Source of the DNA: a virus
Direction: 5' to 3' (one strand)
Virus record (IMG/VR): IMGVR_UViG_3300032322_001005
Coordinates: 1-61,603 of that record
DNA: 61,603 nt
The notes under the pieces are model-generated. The model did not search any database. It saw nothing but the letters and a program-made list of their open reading frames with translations, and had not been told where the DNA came from. The translations under genes were made by a program, and so were the position numbers. This document shows positions 7,906 to 14,949 of the stretch, piece by piece; the first letter of the stretch is position 1; every line of letters begins with the position of its first letter.

Positions 7906-8378
7906 TAGAAGTCGGCGTTACCTCTGATCTCGCCTTTCAGCGGGAAGACAGACATACTGAAAAACAAACTGTCCAGCAGACGCACAATAAACGAACGGCG
8001 ATCTTCAATAGGATGAACCTCAATCGGGTTATCATACCACACGTGAGACGGATACGGTATTTGCGAATAGCAAATGTTCGCACAGATGAGCAGCAGGAAC
8101 ACGCCGAATACCTTCTTGCGGACTGGTTTCGCTCTGCGAACCTCTGCCTTAGGATTGAACTTGCCTCCGGGTGTCGTTCGCTTGATCTGCTTCCTAGCTT
8201 TAACCCGCCCGTAGATCGCAAGCGATGCGCCTGCAAAGTCCATCACGAGCGTAACGATCTCGGTCAACTCCTCGTTAACAATATCGACCTTGAGATACTT
8301 AAGAAGCTGGGCAAGAAGCAGGACGATAACACCGATAATCGTCCGAGATTGCCACCAAGCTTTCGTCTCTTCGCTCAT
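7905..8378 (-). CDS. Holin-like membrane protein with extra C-terminal segment
   Basis: 157 aa. Residues about 12-60 (SRTIIGVIVLLLAQLLKYL, then ASLAIYGRV) form two membrane helices and resemble phage holins. A second hydrophobic stretch (KKVFGVFLLLICANICYS, near residue 95) is followed by a polar domain, which is unusual for a holin. It could be a holin fused to a spanin-like or anchored periplasmic part. Direct coupling to the endolysin supports a lysis role. Confidence 0.65.
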   Translation of the reverse strand: MSEETKAWWQSRTIIGVIVLLLAQLLKYLKVDIVNEELTEIVTLVMDFAGASLAIYGRVKARKQIKRTTPGGKFNPKAEVRRAKPVRKKVFGVFLLLICANICYSQIPYPSHVWYDNPIEVHPIEDRRSFIVRLLDSLFFSMSVFPLKGEIRGNADF

Positions 8379-8665
8379 TGTTTGATCCGCTGCACAGCCA
8401 ACTCGATTGCAAGGTTGATAACAGAGTTCGCGGCTTCGATCCCGCGTTGTTTGGCGGCTGTCTCGATACGAACAAACGCAGCCTTGCGCTTCTCCTCGTT
8501 CGTCTTGTTGCTCGTCAGCAAAGAGGAGACAACTTCAAGAGCGATAGGAAGAATGTCCGCAAGCAGCTTAGACGTGCTGTCCCGCAGAATAGGAACGATA
8601 AAGGTAAGAACCGTCTTGGATGCCCCTGTAAGAAGGGCGAGTAACTTAGTTAGTATGTTTTTCAT
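8375..8665 (-). CDS. Putative holin or lysis accessory protein
   Basis: 96 aa from the ATG at 8665 (MKNILTKLLALLTGASK). An amphipathic or hydrophobic N-terminal half is followed by an alanine-rich end (AANSVINLAIELAVQRIKQ) that recalls LL-H-type holins. Overlaps on both sides place it in the lysis operon. Confidence 0.55.
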   Translation of the reverse strand: MKNILTKLLALLTGASKTVLTFIVPILRDSTSKLLADILPIALEVVSSLLTSNKTNEEKRKAAFVRIETAAKQRGIEAANSVINLAIELAVQRIKQ

Positions 8666-8870
8666 TTCTCTTCTCTTTCTCGATGTGTCGTTTTTCCAGC
8701 ATAATAAAGATGGAAACAATCGCGGCAATCGTTCCGAATGCAAGCGACGAGACGCGGAGCCACGCCTCAAGATGAGGGAGGAAGCTGATAGCGAATGCGA
8801 GAAGAGATGTCATACTTCCAAGAACTCCGTGGGTTTGGGATTGAATCGGTGTATCAATATTCATATCCAC
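8646..8870 (-). CDS. Putative holin, two membrane segments
   Basis: 74 aa (or 72 from the second ATG). Two hydrophobic segments (LGSMTSLLAFAISFL and LAFGTIAAIVSIFIML) flank a short loop, with a highly charged KEKRNEKH tail: classic small-holin topology. First gene of the lysis cassette, right after a tail-fibre gene. Confidence 0.65.
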   Translation of the reverse strand: MDMNIDTPIQSQTHGVLGSMTSLLAFAISFLPHLEAWLRVSSLAFGTIAAIVSIFIMLEKRHIEKEKRNEKHTN

Positions 8871-8882
8871 TTATCTATATTG

Positions 8883-9458
8883 TTAAGAATAGGTCGCTGT
8901 CAATCTATCATCCCACTCTACGTTAGTCGCAGTAGTGGTAGTTACGTTGCCGCCAGAGTCAACTACGTTGCGGTAGATTGTCCACACAGGAGAGGATTCG
9001 GAGGAGCCTAAAGGAGCCAGACCGATGTAAGATGTATCTGTAACAAAATCAGAGCGAATCTCTTGAGACAGTTCAATCGTTCCGTCTTTGTTAGGGATAG
9101 TAAGAGTTCTAACAGTAGCGGTAGATACCCCCGAGACGTCGAACTGAACTTCTCGCGTAGAATCTGCATCGTGATAAATAGTAAAGTTCGCGTCCGAGAA
9201 TACGTCGGGGAATGTCCCTGCGTATGTCCAGTCGGTCAAAGCTCCCGCATTACTCAAGCGAACGTATATACCCGCCGGATGCCTGCCGATAAACCAAGTG
9301 CCGGATGCCTCACGAACTAAGTAAGCCGAGTTGACTGCGGGAGTTCCGACAGTAATAGGCAGATCGGCGTAGTATTGCACTTCGCCGTCGATGTAGGAAG
9401 ACCCGCCTCCTCCACCGGAGAAGTCCAGCTTTCCAGTAAATGGATTAAATACCCACAT
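8883..9458 (-). CDS. Tail-fibre-associated protein
   Basis: 191 aa. It begins MWVFNPFTGKLDFSGGGGGS, a start I recognise in phage fibre proteins, followed by a beta-rich sequence. Its end (VEWDDRLTATYS) resembles the end of the 12064 product (WSDRETLTYT), so the two probably share a fold. Likely on the virion surface. Confidence 0.65.
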   Translation of the reverse strand: MWVFNPFTGKLDFSGGGGGSSYIDGEVQYYADLPITVGTPAVNSAYLVREASGTWFIGRHPAGIYVRLSNAGALTDWTYAGTFPDVFSDANFTIYHDADSTREVQFDVSGVSTATVRTLTIPNKDGTIELSQEIRSDFVTDTSYIGLAPLGSSESSPVWTIYRNVVDSGGNVTTTTATNVEWDDRLTATYS

Positions 9459-9715
9459 TAGCTGATATTAGAAAGACGGTCATTATCCGCCACCGCACCA
9501 CCCACGTAAGTTAAAGTAAGAGTTTTTACGTTACTCCCGCCATTCTTGTAAAAGACTTGGTATATGTTATTTGTGGAACCGTAATAAGTAATGTCCACCT
9601 CGTCATACGGGGGGATTGGAAAAGACGATACCGAGCCTGCCGTCTGGTAGGTGTTCTCTGTGATTTTACGGAGCAGGTTGTTCTGTCCGTCGCCAAGTAT
9701 CGGTAATGCTGCCAT
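9458..9715 (-). CDS. Small tail protein with QNNLL anchor motif
   Basis: 85 aa. LGDGQNNLLRKITENT near the N-terminus recurs twice in the spike at 13772, so it is probably a docking motif. The remainder is beta-rich. Start overlaps and strand agree with the surrounding fibre genes. Confidence 0.65.
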   Translation of the reverse strand: MAALPILGDGQNNLLRKITENTYQTAGSVSSFPIPPYDEVDITYYGSTNNIYQVFYKNGGSNVKTLTLTYVGGAVADNDRLSNIS

Positions 9716-9756
9716 ATCAAACTTTTAAGCCTTTAGTTATCGTTAAACAAGTAAAT

Positions 9757-10122
9757 TCACTCTTGGAATACAGCGTAGTTTAGCTTCGCGTCTGTCATTG
9801 TCCAGCGCATCCACGCCCTCGCTATATCGTTCGGATCGTCAAAGTAAGCCCTGATCTGCACAGACTTCCAATGCGAATCCCACACCCAGAGTCTATTCTT
9901 CCCAGTAGGATACATATAAACACAGACAGCGTGACCCCACTTGTCGGTGTAAATAACAAGAACCTTTGCCTGAATACCGTTCGCTTTCAGCCCCTGCGTC
10001 ATTACAATCGCCTCGGGGAGACAAGCGTTCTTATACTTGCCTACCCACGGAGGGGTATTCGCAGGAGGATTCGCCGTGCATCCCGCTACGAGCAACGCCA
10101 GCAGCAGGATGAAGACTCGCAT
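9757..10122 (-). CDS. Lipoprotein with transglutaminase-like cysteine-protease fold
   Basis: 121 aa from the ATG at 10122, which overlaps the upstream stop (TAATG). The N-terminus is a lipoprotein signal with lipobox LVAGC (C15). The mature part shows a Cys-His-Asp pattern: C34 in NACLPEA, H64 in WGHAVCV, D82 in VWDSHW, as in bacterial transglutaminase-like cysteine peptidases. If processed it sits on a host membrane, not in the virion. Possible jobs are superinfection exclusion, envelope opening at lysis, or modification of a surface protein. The lipid anchor and triad are visible; the role is inference. Confidence 0.7.
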   Translation of the reverse strand: MRVFILLLALLVAGCTANPPANTPPWVGKYKNACLPEAIVMTQGLKANGIQAKVLVIYTDKWGHAVCVYMYPTGKNRLWVWDSHWKSVQIRAYFDDPNDIARAWMRWTMTDAKLNYAVFQE

Positions 10123-10493
10123 TAGCTCAAGGCTGCGGCAAGCTGTGCGCCAGTCGTAGCAACCGTGCTGGAGTTCTTCAGGCGGGTTCCGATAGCACCA
10201 CTCGTAGTAAGCGTGGATGTCTGCGTATCCCAAACTTCTGTAGCAGTAAGTGTTGAGACAGGAACTTCATTCGTGCCATCCCAAACTATGCTACCAGAAC
10301 CGACGTTCGTAGAAGCAGCGATAAATGCAATTTCGTATGTTCCCGCAGAGCCAGTCATATTCCCGCTGTAGAAGCCAGAGGAACCAACCTCCGTAAGCGA
10401 GATGGCGGAACCTACTGAGGCTCCATTTTGAAAACGTTGAGCGGTAACTGTAAGCCCGCTTGTCGGAAGTGCGATGTTGAGTTCGTTTGCCAT
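10122..10493 (-). CDS. Beta-rich tail accessory protein
   Basis: 123 aa, rich in Ser, Thr and Gly with no cysteine. It starts MANELNIALPTSGLTVTAQR and looks like a small Ig-like or fibre-tip domain. Its stop overlaps the lipoprotein start. Position within the fibre genes supports a structural role. Confidence 0.6.
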   Translation of the reverse strand: MANELNIALPTSGLTVTAQRFQNGASVGSAISLTEVGSSGFYSGNMTGSAGTYEIAFIAASTNVGSGSIVWDGTNEVPVSTLTATEVWDTQTSTLTTSGAIGTRLKNSSTVATTGAQLAAALS

Positions 10494-10501
10494 ATTAGTA
10501 G

Positions 10502-10738
10502 TTAGTTAGCTGGTTCCCATTGACGCTCCACCCTATCGTCAAACCATACGACAACAGGATTCCATTCGCCTTCTTCGGGTTTATCAAGTTTAACGAGAGG
10601 AACGATAGTCGGCGTGACCCAATCTTCGGGTGTAGGATAAGGTGCAAGAGTATCAAGGCGGGGATTGCCCTCGTCATCCAGCACGATGCTGATCAGTTCC
10701 TTGGTTCCGTCTGCGAAGATTACTCCGTATGTTTTCAT
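10502..10738 (-). CDS. Small hypothetical tail-region protein
   Basis: 78 aa, starting MKTYGVIFADGTKELISIVL, acidic, ending in a Trp-containing segment. No domain recognised; it may be a fibre chaperone because of its place between fibre genes. Confidence 0.6.
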   Translation of the reverse strand: MKTYGVIFADGTKELISIVLDDEGNPRLDTLAPYPTPEDWVTPTIVPLVKLDKPEEGEWNPVVVWFDDRVERQWEPAN

Positions 10739-10741
10739 AGA

Positions 10742-12061
10742 TTAAGTTCCCCTTGTGATTTCAACGGCATCCACCGAAGCAACCCAGCGCCATGTTTCGG
10801 AGGCGATGCCGGTGACCTCGATCTTAAGTGAATCATTTGTATCATCGGCTGTAAGCGAAATGCTTGTTCCAGCAGCGTTATCTGTTCCGATAGTCACTGG
10901 GGCGTAAACTTCCGTGGTTGTGCCAGTAACATTCTTCAAGCAATACTGGCGCAAGTAGTGTGCTACTGCGGAGCCGTCGCTCTTGACGCCAGAGATATTG
11001 ATCGTGCAGGCGAAGATTTTATTGGATGGGATCGTGAGGCGAACTGTTCCCGCAATTCCTTGCAAAGACAATTCAACTGGTGAGTTGGTGGTAGTTTTGT
11101 TACTTAAAACAAATCGAGCGCGCTGAGCATCGCCTTTTGCTGCAAACTGCCTTCCAGAATGGGCTTGCATTGAATATCTATCAGCCAAACCTTGGCACCC
11201 ACCAAGAATGGCTCCATATATGGCGGAAGTTTCGTTTTCATCTCCTGCGCCAATAAAAGAACGAGCATTTCCGCCGCCAGCTTTGTTGGTAGAACCAGCC
11301 GCAACAGCACTGTTGGTTTGTGCCTCATTAGATGCACCACCACCAACAAATCCTTGTTGTCCAGCCGTATTACTATTCCCACCAACAACGCTTCCGTCTG
11401 CGCCGCTGGCTGTATTATTTTGACCAGCGCCAATAAATGACCTTGCTCCAGAAGCAACTTGTGCCGCAGTTGATCGAACGGTTTGCCAATCCACGGCATT
11501 AGCTCCACGAGCGTTTCCGCCACTTGCCGCGCCGTTTGGCTTTTGGGCGAGCAGCGCCCCCGTGCCTTTCGGCGTGAGGACGAGGCTGGAGTTGGTTTGC
11601 CCGCTGTGTTGGTTGGTGATTGCGACATTGTTTTGAGTGCTTGTAGTTGCGTCATCTATAACAATGTCGCTGCCTTGTGCAGTATAGCCACCCGTGCTGT
11701 CTGCCCTAGGAATCGCATTATCAACCGTGCCGAGAGTTCCACCGATACCTGTGATGTTGCCTCCAGAAACCGTGATGCCTACGGGAGTCAATTGCTCCAT
11801 CACGCCTGTTCCCGCAGTGCTGCGGCCTACGATACGGTTGGTGGCGATGCTAGTAGAAATGTCGGGTGTGGCCCCACCGGAGCTACTCAAAGGAGCGGTA
11901 GCAGAAACAGATGTTACACCACCCGATGCGTTAAGTGTGGTTCCTGAAAGAGAAAGCCCGGTTCCCAGCGTGATCTCTTCAATCGCACCAGTCCCCGCAG
12001 TTCCGCGTCCCAACAGTTTGTTGGTCGCCATGATTGTCTTGCCCGAGCTTGTTCCGATCAT
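10742..12061 (-). CDS. Tail fibre with YadA-like head repeats
   Basis: 439 aa from the ATG at 12061, two bases after the upstream stop; ATG at 12031 (MATNKLLGRG) is an alternative. Two related TAGTG segments near the N-terminus are followed, at residues about 200-300, by repeats of the kind SFIGAGQNNTASGADGSVVG, as in trimeric autotransporter heads. A beta-rich C-terminal domain ends the protein. It is probably a trimeric receptor-binding fibre. Confidence 0.7.
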   Translation of the reverse strand: MIGTSSGKTIMATNKLLGRGTAGTGAIEEITLGTGLSLSGTTLNASGGVTSVSATAPLSSSGGATPDISTSIATNRIVGRSTAGTGVMEQLTPVGITVSGGNITGIGGTLGTVDNAIPRADSTGGYTAQGSDIVIDDATTSTQNNVAITNQHSGQTNSSLVLTPKGTGALLAQKPNGAASGGNARGANAVDWQTVRSTAAQVASGARSFIGAGQNNTASGADGSVVGGNSNTAGQQGFVGGGASNEAQTNSAVAAGSTNKAGGGNARSFIGAGDENETSAIYGAILGGCQGLADRYSMQAHSGRQFAAKGDAQRARFVLSNKTTTNSPVELSLQGIAGTVRLTIPSNKIFACTINISGVKSDGSAVAHYLRQYCLKNVTGTTTEVYAPVTIGTDNAAGTSISLTADDTNDSLKIEVTGIASETWRWVASVDAVEITRGT

Positions 12062-12063
12062 CG

Positions 12064-12435
12064 TTATGTATAAGTTAGCGTTTCTCTGTCAGACCAAGCA
12101 CCTGTAGCACTCCCGTCTGAAACAACTTCTCCCGCAGAGTTTATTTCTGTTTTGTAAATTGTCCAGTCATTTGAATCTTCTGGATCGCTTTCTGGATAAT
12201 CTTCCCAAGCAAGCCGTCCGATATAAAGTTCCAATCCGTCTGAACTGGTGGCGGATAAAAACAAATAAAGCGAAGTATCGCGTGGTCTAGCCAGCCTAAA
12301 TACTTCGCCCGATTCGTCTTTGCTGTAGAGCCTGCGATCCGTTAGATTGATCGCAAGCTCCCCAGCGGTGAGGTCTTGCGCCTCGGGAACTCGTCCCGAG
12401 ACGCTTGACCGTTTTAATTTGATCGTTGTAGGCAC
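12064..12435 (-). CDS. Tail protein with Mtd-N-like anchor domain
   Basis: 123 aa. The first 50 residues (IKLKRSSVSGRVPEAQDLTA, then GELAINLTDRRLYSKD) match the N-terminal fibre domain best known from the major tropism determinant family. The C-terminus resembles that of the 8883 product. It probably joins fibres to the baseplate or tail hub. Confidence 0.75.
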   Translation of the reverse strand: MPTTIKLKRSSVSGRVPEAQDLTAGELAINLTDRRLYSKDESGEVFRLARPRDTSLYLFLSATSSDGLELYIGRLAWEDYPESDPEDSNDWTIYKTEINSAGEVVSDGSATGAWSDRETLTYT

Positions 12436-12452
12436 GATCCTTCTAACTTATA

Positions 12453-13454
12453 TTAGAAGGTTCCGCCGTCAACTTCTCCCTCAAGAGCGGAGATGCGGGA
12501 CTCGTGGTCCGCAACGTCGGTCTCAAGGCTGGTAGCACGTCCCTCAAGGGCGTCGATGTCGGACTCAGCCGTATCAACGCGACCGCTCAGGGTGCTAGCC
12601 GCAGACTCAATTGCAGTAATGTCGCTCTCAGCAGTATCAAGCCGACCGTCGAGTGACTCAACGTCACCTTCCAGATCGGTAGCACGGCCTTCCAGAGCGT
12701 CGATGTCACCTTCAGCAGTCGTAACGCGACCAGCAAGCGTGGTGGCGGCGGACTCGATAGCGGTGATGTCGGACTCGGCTGTGTCAACGCGACCAGCGAG
12801 GGTGGAGGCGGCTGTTTGGATGCTAACTACATCGCTTTCAATGTTTGTCAATCGACTGTCAGTTGAATCGTCCAATGAGCTTAAGCTGCTCTGAAGGGAT
12901 GACACATCACCTTCAAGGGTGGTGGCACGACCTTCAACAGCGGTGGCGCGGGACTCAAGCGAGTCGATGTCACCTTCAGCCGTGGTGACACGTCCGCTCA
13001 GGGTAGAAGCAGCACCTTCAATCGCTGTAATGTCTCCCTCAATCGCTGAAAGGCTGTTCGCCACAGTCGAGGCGAAGTTAGCATCATCGTTAAGAGCGGC
13101 AGCGAGTTCGTTCAGGGTGTTGAGCGCAGCGGGAGCAGCGTCGATAACGTTGCTGATCGCGGTGTCAACATATCCCTTGTTGGCGGCGTCGGTAGAAGCA
13201 ACAGGAGTTGCAACGTTCTCAACGACGAGTGAGCCAGCGTCAATACCACCCGAGAAGGTTTTCTTACCGGAGACGGTCTGAGCAGAGGATTTGTCAACGA
13301 ACGTGCCCTTACCAGCGATGGCCTCAATCGAGGTGCCATTGCCGATGTAGAGTGTTTCGTTTACGAAGTTATGTGCCAATTCACCAGCAAGCAAAGAGGC
13401 AGGTGCGCCCGAAGCTCCGGTTAGACGGCGTTTAATGCGGATATTAGTAGCCAT
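12453..13454 (-). CDS. Long coiled-coil tail fibre
   Basis: 333 aa. The N-terminus (IKRRLTGASGAPASLLAGEL) is the same Mtd-N-like anchor as in the next gene. Then comes a KKTFSGG...STDAANKGYVD segment common in phage fibres, then about 200 residues of seven-residue repeats (AEGDIDALEGRATDLEGDV type), which should form a trimeric coiled-coil shaft. It is the likely shaft to which smaller tip proteins attach. Confidence 0.75.
   Translation of the reverse strand: MATNIRIKRRLTGASGAPASLLAGELAHNFVNETLYIGNGTSIEAIAGKGTFVDKSSAQTVSGKKTFSGGIDAGSLVVENVATPVASTDAANKGYVDTAISNVIDAAPAALNTLNELAAALNDDANFASTVANSLSAIEGDITAIEGAASTLSGRVTTAEGDIDSLESRATAVEGRATTLEGDVSSLQSSLSSLDDSTDSRLTNIESDVVSIQTAASTLAGRVDTAESDITAIESAATTLAGRVTTAEGDIDALEGRATDLEGDVESLDGRLDTAESDITAIESAASTLSGRVDTAESDIDALEGRATSLETDVADHESRISALEGEVDGGTF
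12470..13075 (-). repeat. Heptad-encoding DNA repeats in fibre shaft gene
   Basis: Imperfect 21- and 42-bp units encode 7- and 14-residue coiled-coil repeats. The DNA copies are similar enough to allow slippage or recombination, hence fibre-length variation. Confidence 0.7.
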
Positions 13455-13489
13455 ATTATTATTTCTTTCTGGTTGTTGTTTTGTTTGAA

Positions 13490-13511
13490 GCTAGGGTTAC
13501 TTAGCCCCAGC
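13490..13511 (-). promoter_or_regulatory. Hairpin in the gap before the long fibre gene
   Basis: On the minus strand GCTGGGG pairs with CCCTAGC (one G-T) around an 8-base loop. It lies between the stop at 13537 and the start at 13454, without a T-tract. It may be an attenuator or mRNA-processing stem. Confidence 0.35.
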
Positions 13512-13536
13512 CCTTCCTTGCGAAAGTGTCGCTGTT

Positions 13537-13770
13537 TTAAAACTCTCCCCCGTCGTTGTCAACACGCAAAGGAACATATTTATTTTGATCGCTATTCCAC
13601 AGATAAGGAAGACCTTCTTCTTCTTCAAAATAGATGCGACCACGTTCTCCTGTTGCGGGGAAACTATCTTTTGTTTGATAAGTTACCACATCGTCAAAGT
13701 CTGTAGGCAAGCTATCTGCGACAAGCTTACCCTTCTCTTCGACCACTCGTCCGTTGTAGATTACTTTCAT
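13537..13770 (-). CDS. Small hypothetical tail-region protein
   Basis: 77 aa, starting MKVIYNGRVVEEKGKLVADS. A TAA-T-ATG junction joins it to the spike gene upstream. Acidic with aromatic residues; no domain recognised. Confidence 0.6.
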   Translation of the reverse strand: MKVIYNGRVVEEKGKLVADSLPTDFDDVVTYQTKDSFPATGERGRIYFEEEEGLPYLWNSDQNKYVPLRVDNDGGEF

Positions 13771-13771
13771 A

Positions 13772-14542
13772 TTAAGGCGCGTCTGCGTTTACGATGTTGT
13801 TGTCTCCGTCTAGGCAGAAGCGGATGATGCCAGAGCCAGATGGGGTTGGGAATCCACCATTAATAACTTTTGAGGAAATAATTTGTCCTGACATTTCTCC
13901 TCCGGTTTCTCCAAATGAATCAAAATCTGCCAAACAATTAAAATAATAACCTGCCGCCGCATTTCCAAAACTTGCCGTCCCGCCCACGCATCCAAAAAAT
14001 CTTCCGCTGGTTGTTAAATTATTTGAAAAACTTCCCTCTCCACCTTTGCAATTTTCAAATGTTTGCAAAGTTTTGTTATTTGCAACTTTGAAAGCCTGCG
14101 TTCCGACAGAAATTCCGCTAACCCTTACATCGTTAGCAGTTACGTTCAGCGTGTTATTGGAAACAATAACAGCGGGGTTTTGAAATTGTGCGCCTAGTCC
14201 TACGAGGTCTACATACTCTGCGTCTATCGCAAGTTCGGAGGAAAGTGAGTAAGTTCCGGGAATGATGAAAACTGTAATGCGATTGCTCGCTGATGGGCTT
14301 TTAGCTTTAGCCTCGGCGTATTTTGCAGCAAGGCTGTCGCCGGGTTGGACGAGAACATAATTATTACCACTCTCTTGTATCGCGGTAGCAAGTAGCCCAG
14401 AGCTTGCGTAAGTATTCTGCGCGATCTTGAACAGCAGATTGTGCTGTCCGTCACCTACTCGCGGTTGAGACTCGCCTGTGTTGGCGGCTATTTTCGCAAG
14501 GAGGTTGTTCTGTGAATCGTTAAGTTGTGGGAACTGTGCCAT
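13772..14542 (-). CDS. Beta-helix tail spike
   Basis: 256 aa from the ATG at 14542. Two copies of the docking motif (LNDSQNNLLAKIAANT and VGDGQHNLLFKIAQNT) come first. From about residue 90 the sequence has beta-helix features (ITVFIIPGTYSLSSELAID, then repeated short turns with Cys-Gly-Gly) like pectate-lyase-fold spikes. It may bind or cut host polysaccharide; no catalytic site is identifiable. Confidence 0.7.
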   Translation of the reverse strand: MAQFPQLNDSQNNLLAKIAANTGESQPRVGDGQHNLLFKIAQNTYASSGLLATAIQESGNNYVLVQPGDSLAAKYAEAKAKSPSASNRITVFIIPGTYSLSSELAIDAEYVDLVGLGAQFQNPAVIVSNNTLNVTANDVRVSGISVGTQAFKVANNKTLQTFENCKGGEGSFSNNLTTSGRFFGCVGGTASFGNAAAGYYFNCLADFDSFGETGGEMSGQIISSKVINGGFPTPSGSGIIRFCLDGDNNIVNADAP

Positions 14543-14543
14543 T

Positions 14544-14867
14544 TCAAGCAATTCCTGCGCGTTGACGTAGACGCTCTTGGAACGGCACTTCCTCTTCTAC
14601 GGACTCTTCCTCTTCCATTTCACCCTCGGGCATCTCCTCTTCTTCCATTTCTTCCTCTTCTTCTTTAGCAAGAGGATACCCGTCGATTGAAACAAGGGTG
14701 AACTCTCCATCTCCGCAGTAACAAACTTTAGCGAGAACCTCTTTTTCCTCGCCTTCCTTCATATCGGAATAATCGAAACCCTCTGGAGCATCGAACTCGA
14801 CGCCCTCTTTCTCGGGTTTGCCCATACCGATAATAACAGCCATTCCGCCTTTGCCTTCGTTTTTCAT
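14544..14867 (-). CDS. Acidic capsid-region protein
   Basis: 107 aa from the ATG at 14867 (MKNEGKGGMAVIIG). A small beta-like part (CYCGDGEFTLVSIDGYPL) is followed by a tail of nearly uninterrupted Glu. It lies directly after the major capsid gene, where many phages encode a head-decoration or head-completion protein. That role is inferred from position. Confidence 0.6.
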   Translation of the reverse strand: MKNEGKGGMAVIIGMGKPEKEGVEFDAPEGFDYSDMKEGEEKEVLAKVCYCGDGEFTLVSIDGYPLAKEEEEEMEEEEMPEGEMEEEESVEEEVPFQERLRQRAGIA

Positions 14868-14891
14868 ATTGTTCGATCTTTCTTTAGTTAA

Positions 14892-14922
14892 GGTGCGAGG
14901 AGGGATCGAACCTCCCCGCACC
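14892..14922 (-). other. tRNA acceptor/T-arm-like hairpin after capsid gene
   Basis: On the minus strand GGTGCGGGGAGG pairs with CCTCCTCGCACC (one G-T) around TTCGATC. The 12-bp stem and 7-base T-loop sequence match a tRNA minihelix (7-bp acceptor plus 5-bp T stem). No matching D arm, anticodon arm or 5' acceptor strand was found. It could be a terminator or processing stem, a tRNA relic, or an attP-like tRNA end. Confidence 0.6.
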
Positions 14923-14949
14923 GTGAGCGTAGCTTACGCTACCAACTGC

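Noticed and set aside
7887-9011. 374-codon plus-strand open frame opposite the lysis genes
   Set aside because: It runs antisense across four well-supported overlapping genes and shows no recognisable domain.
12470-13075. Tandem DNA repeats as a mobile or satellite element
   Set aside because: The repeats simply encode coiled-coil heptads of a fibre shaft in one frame.
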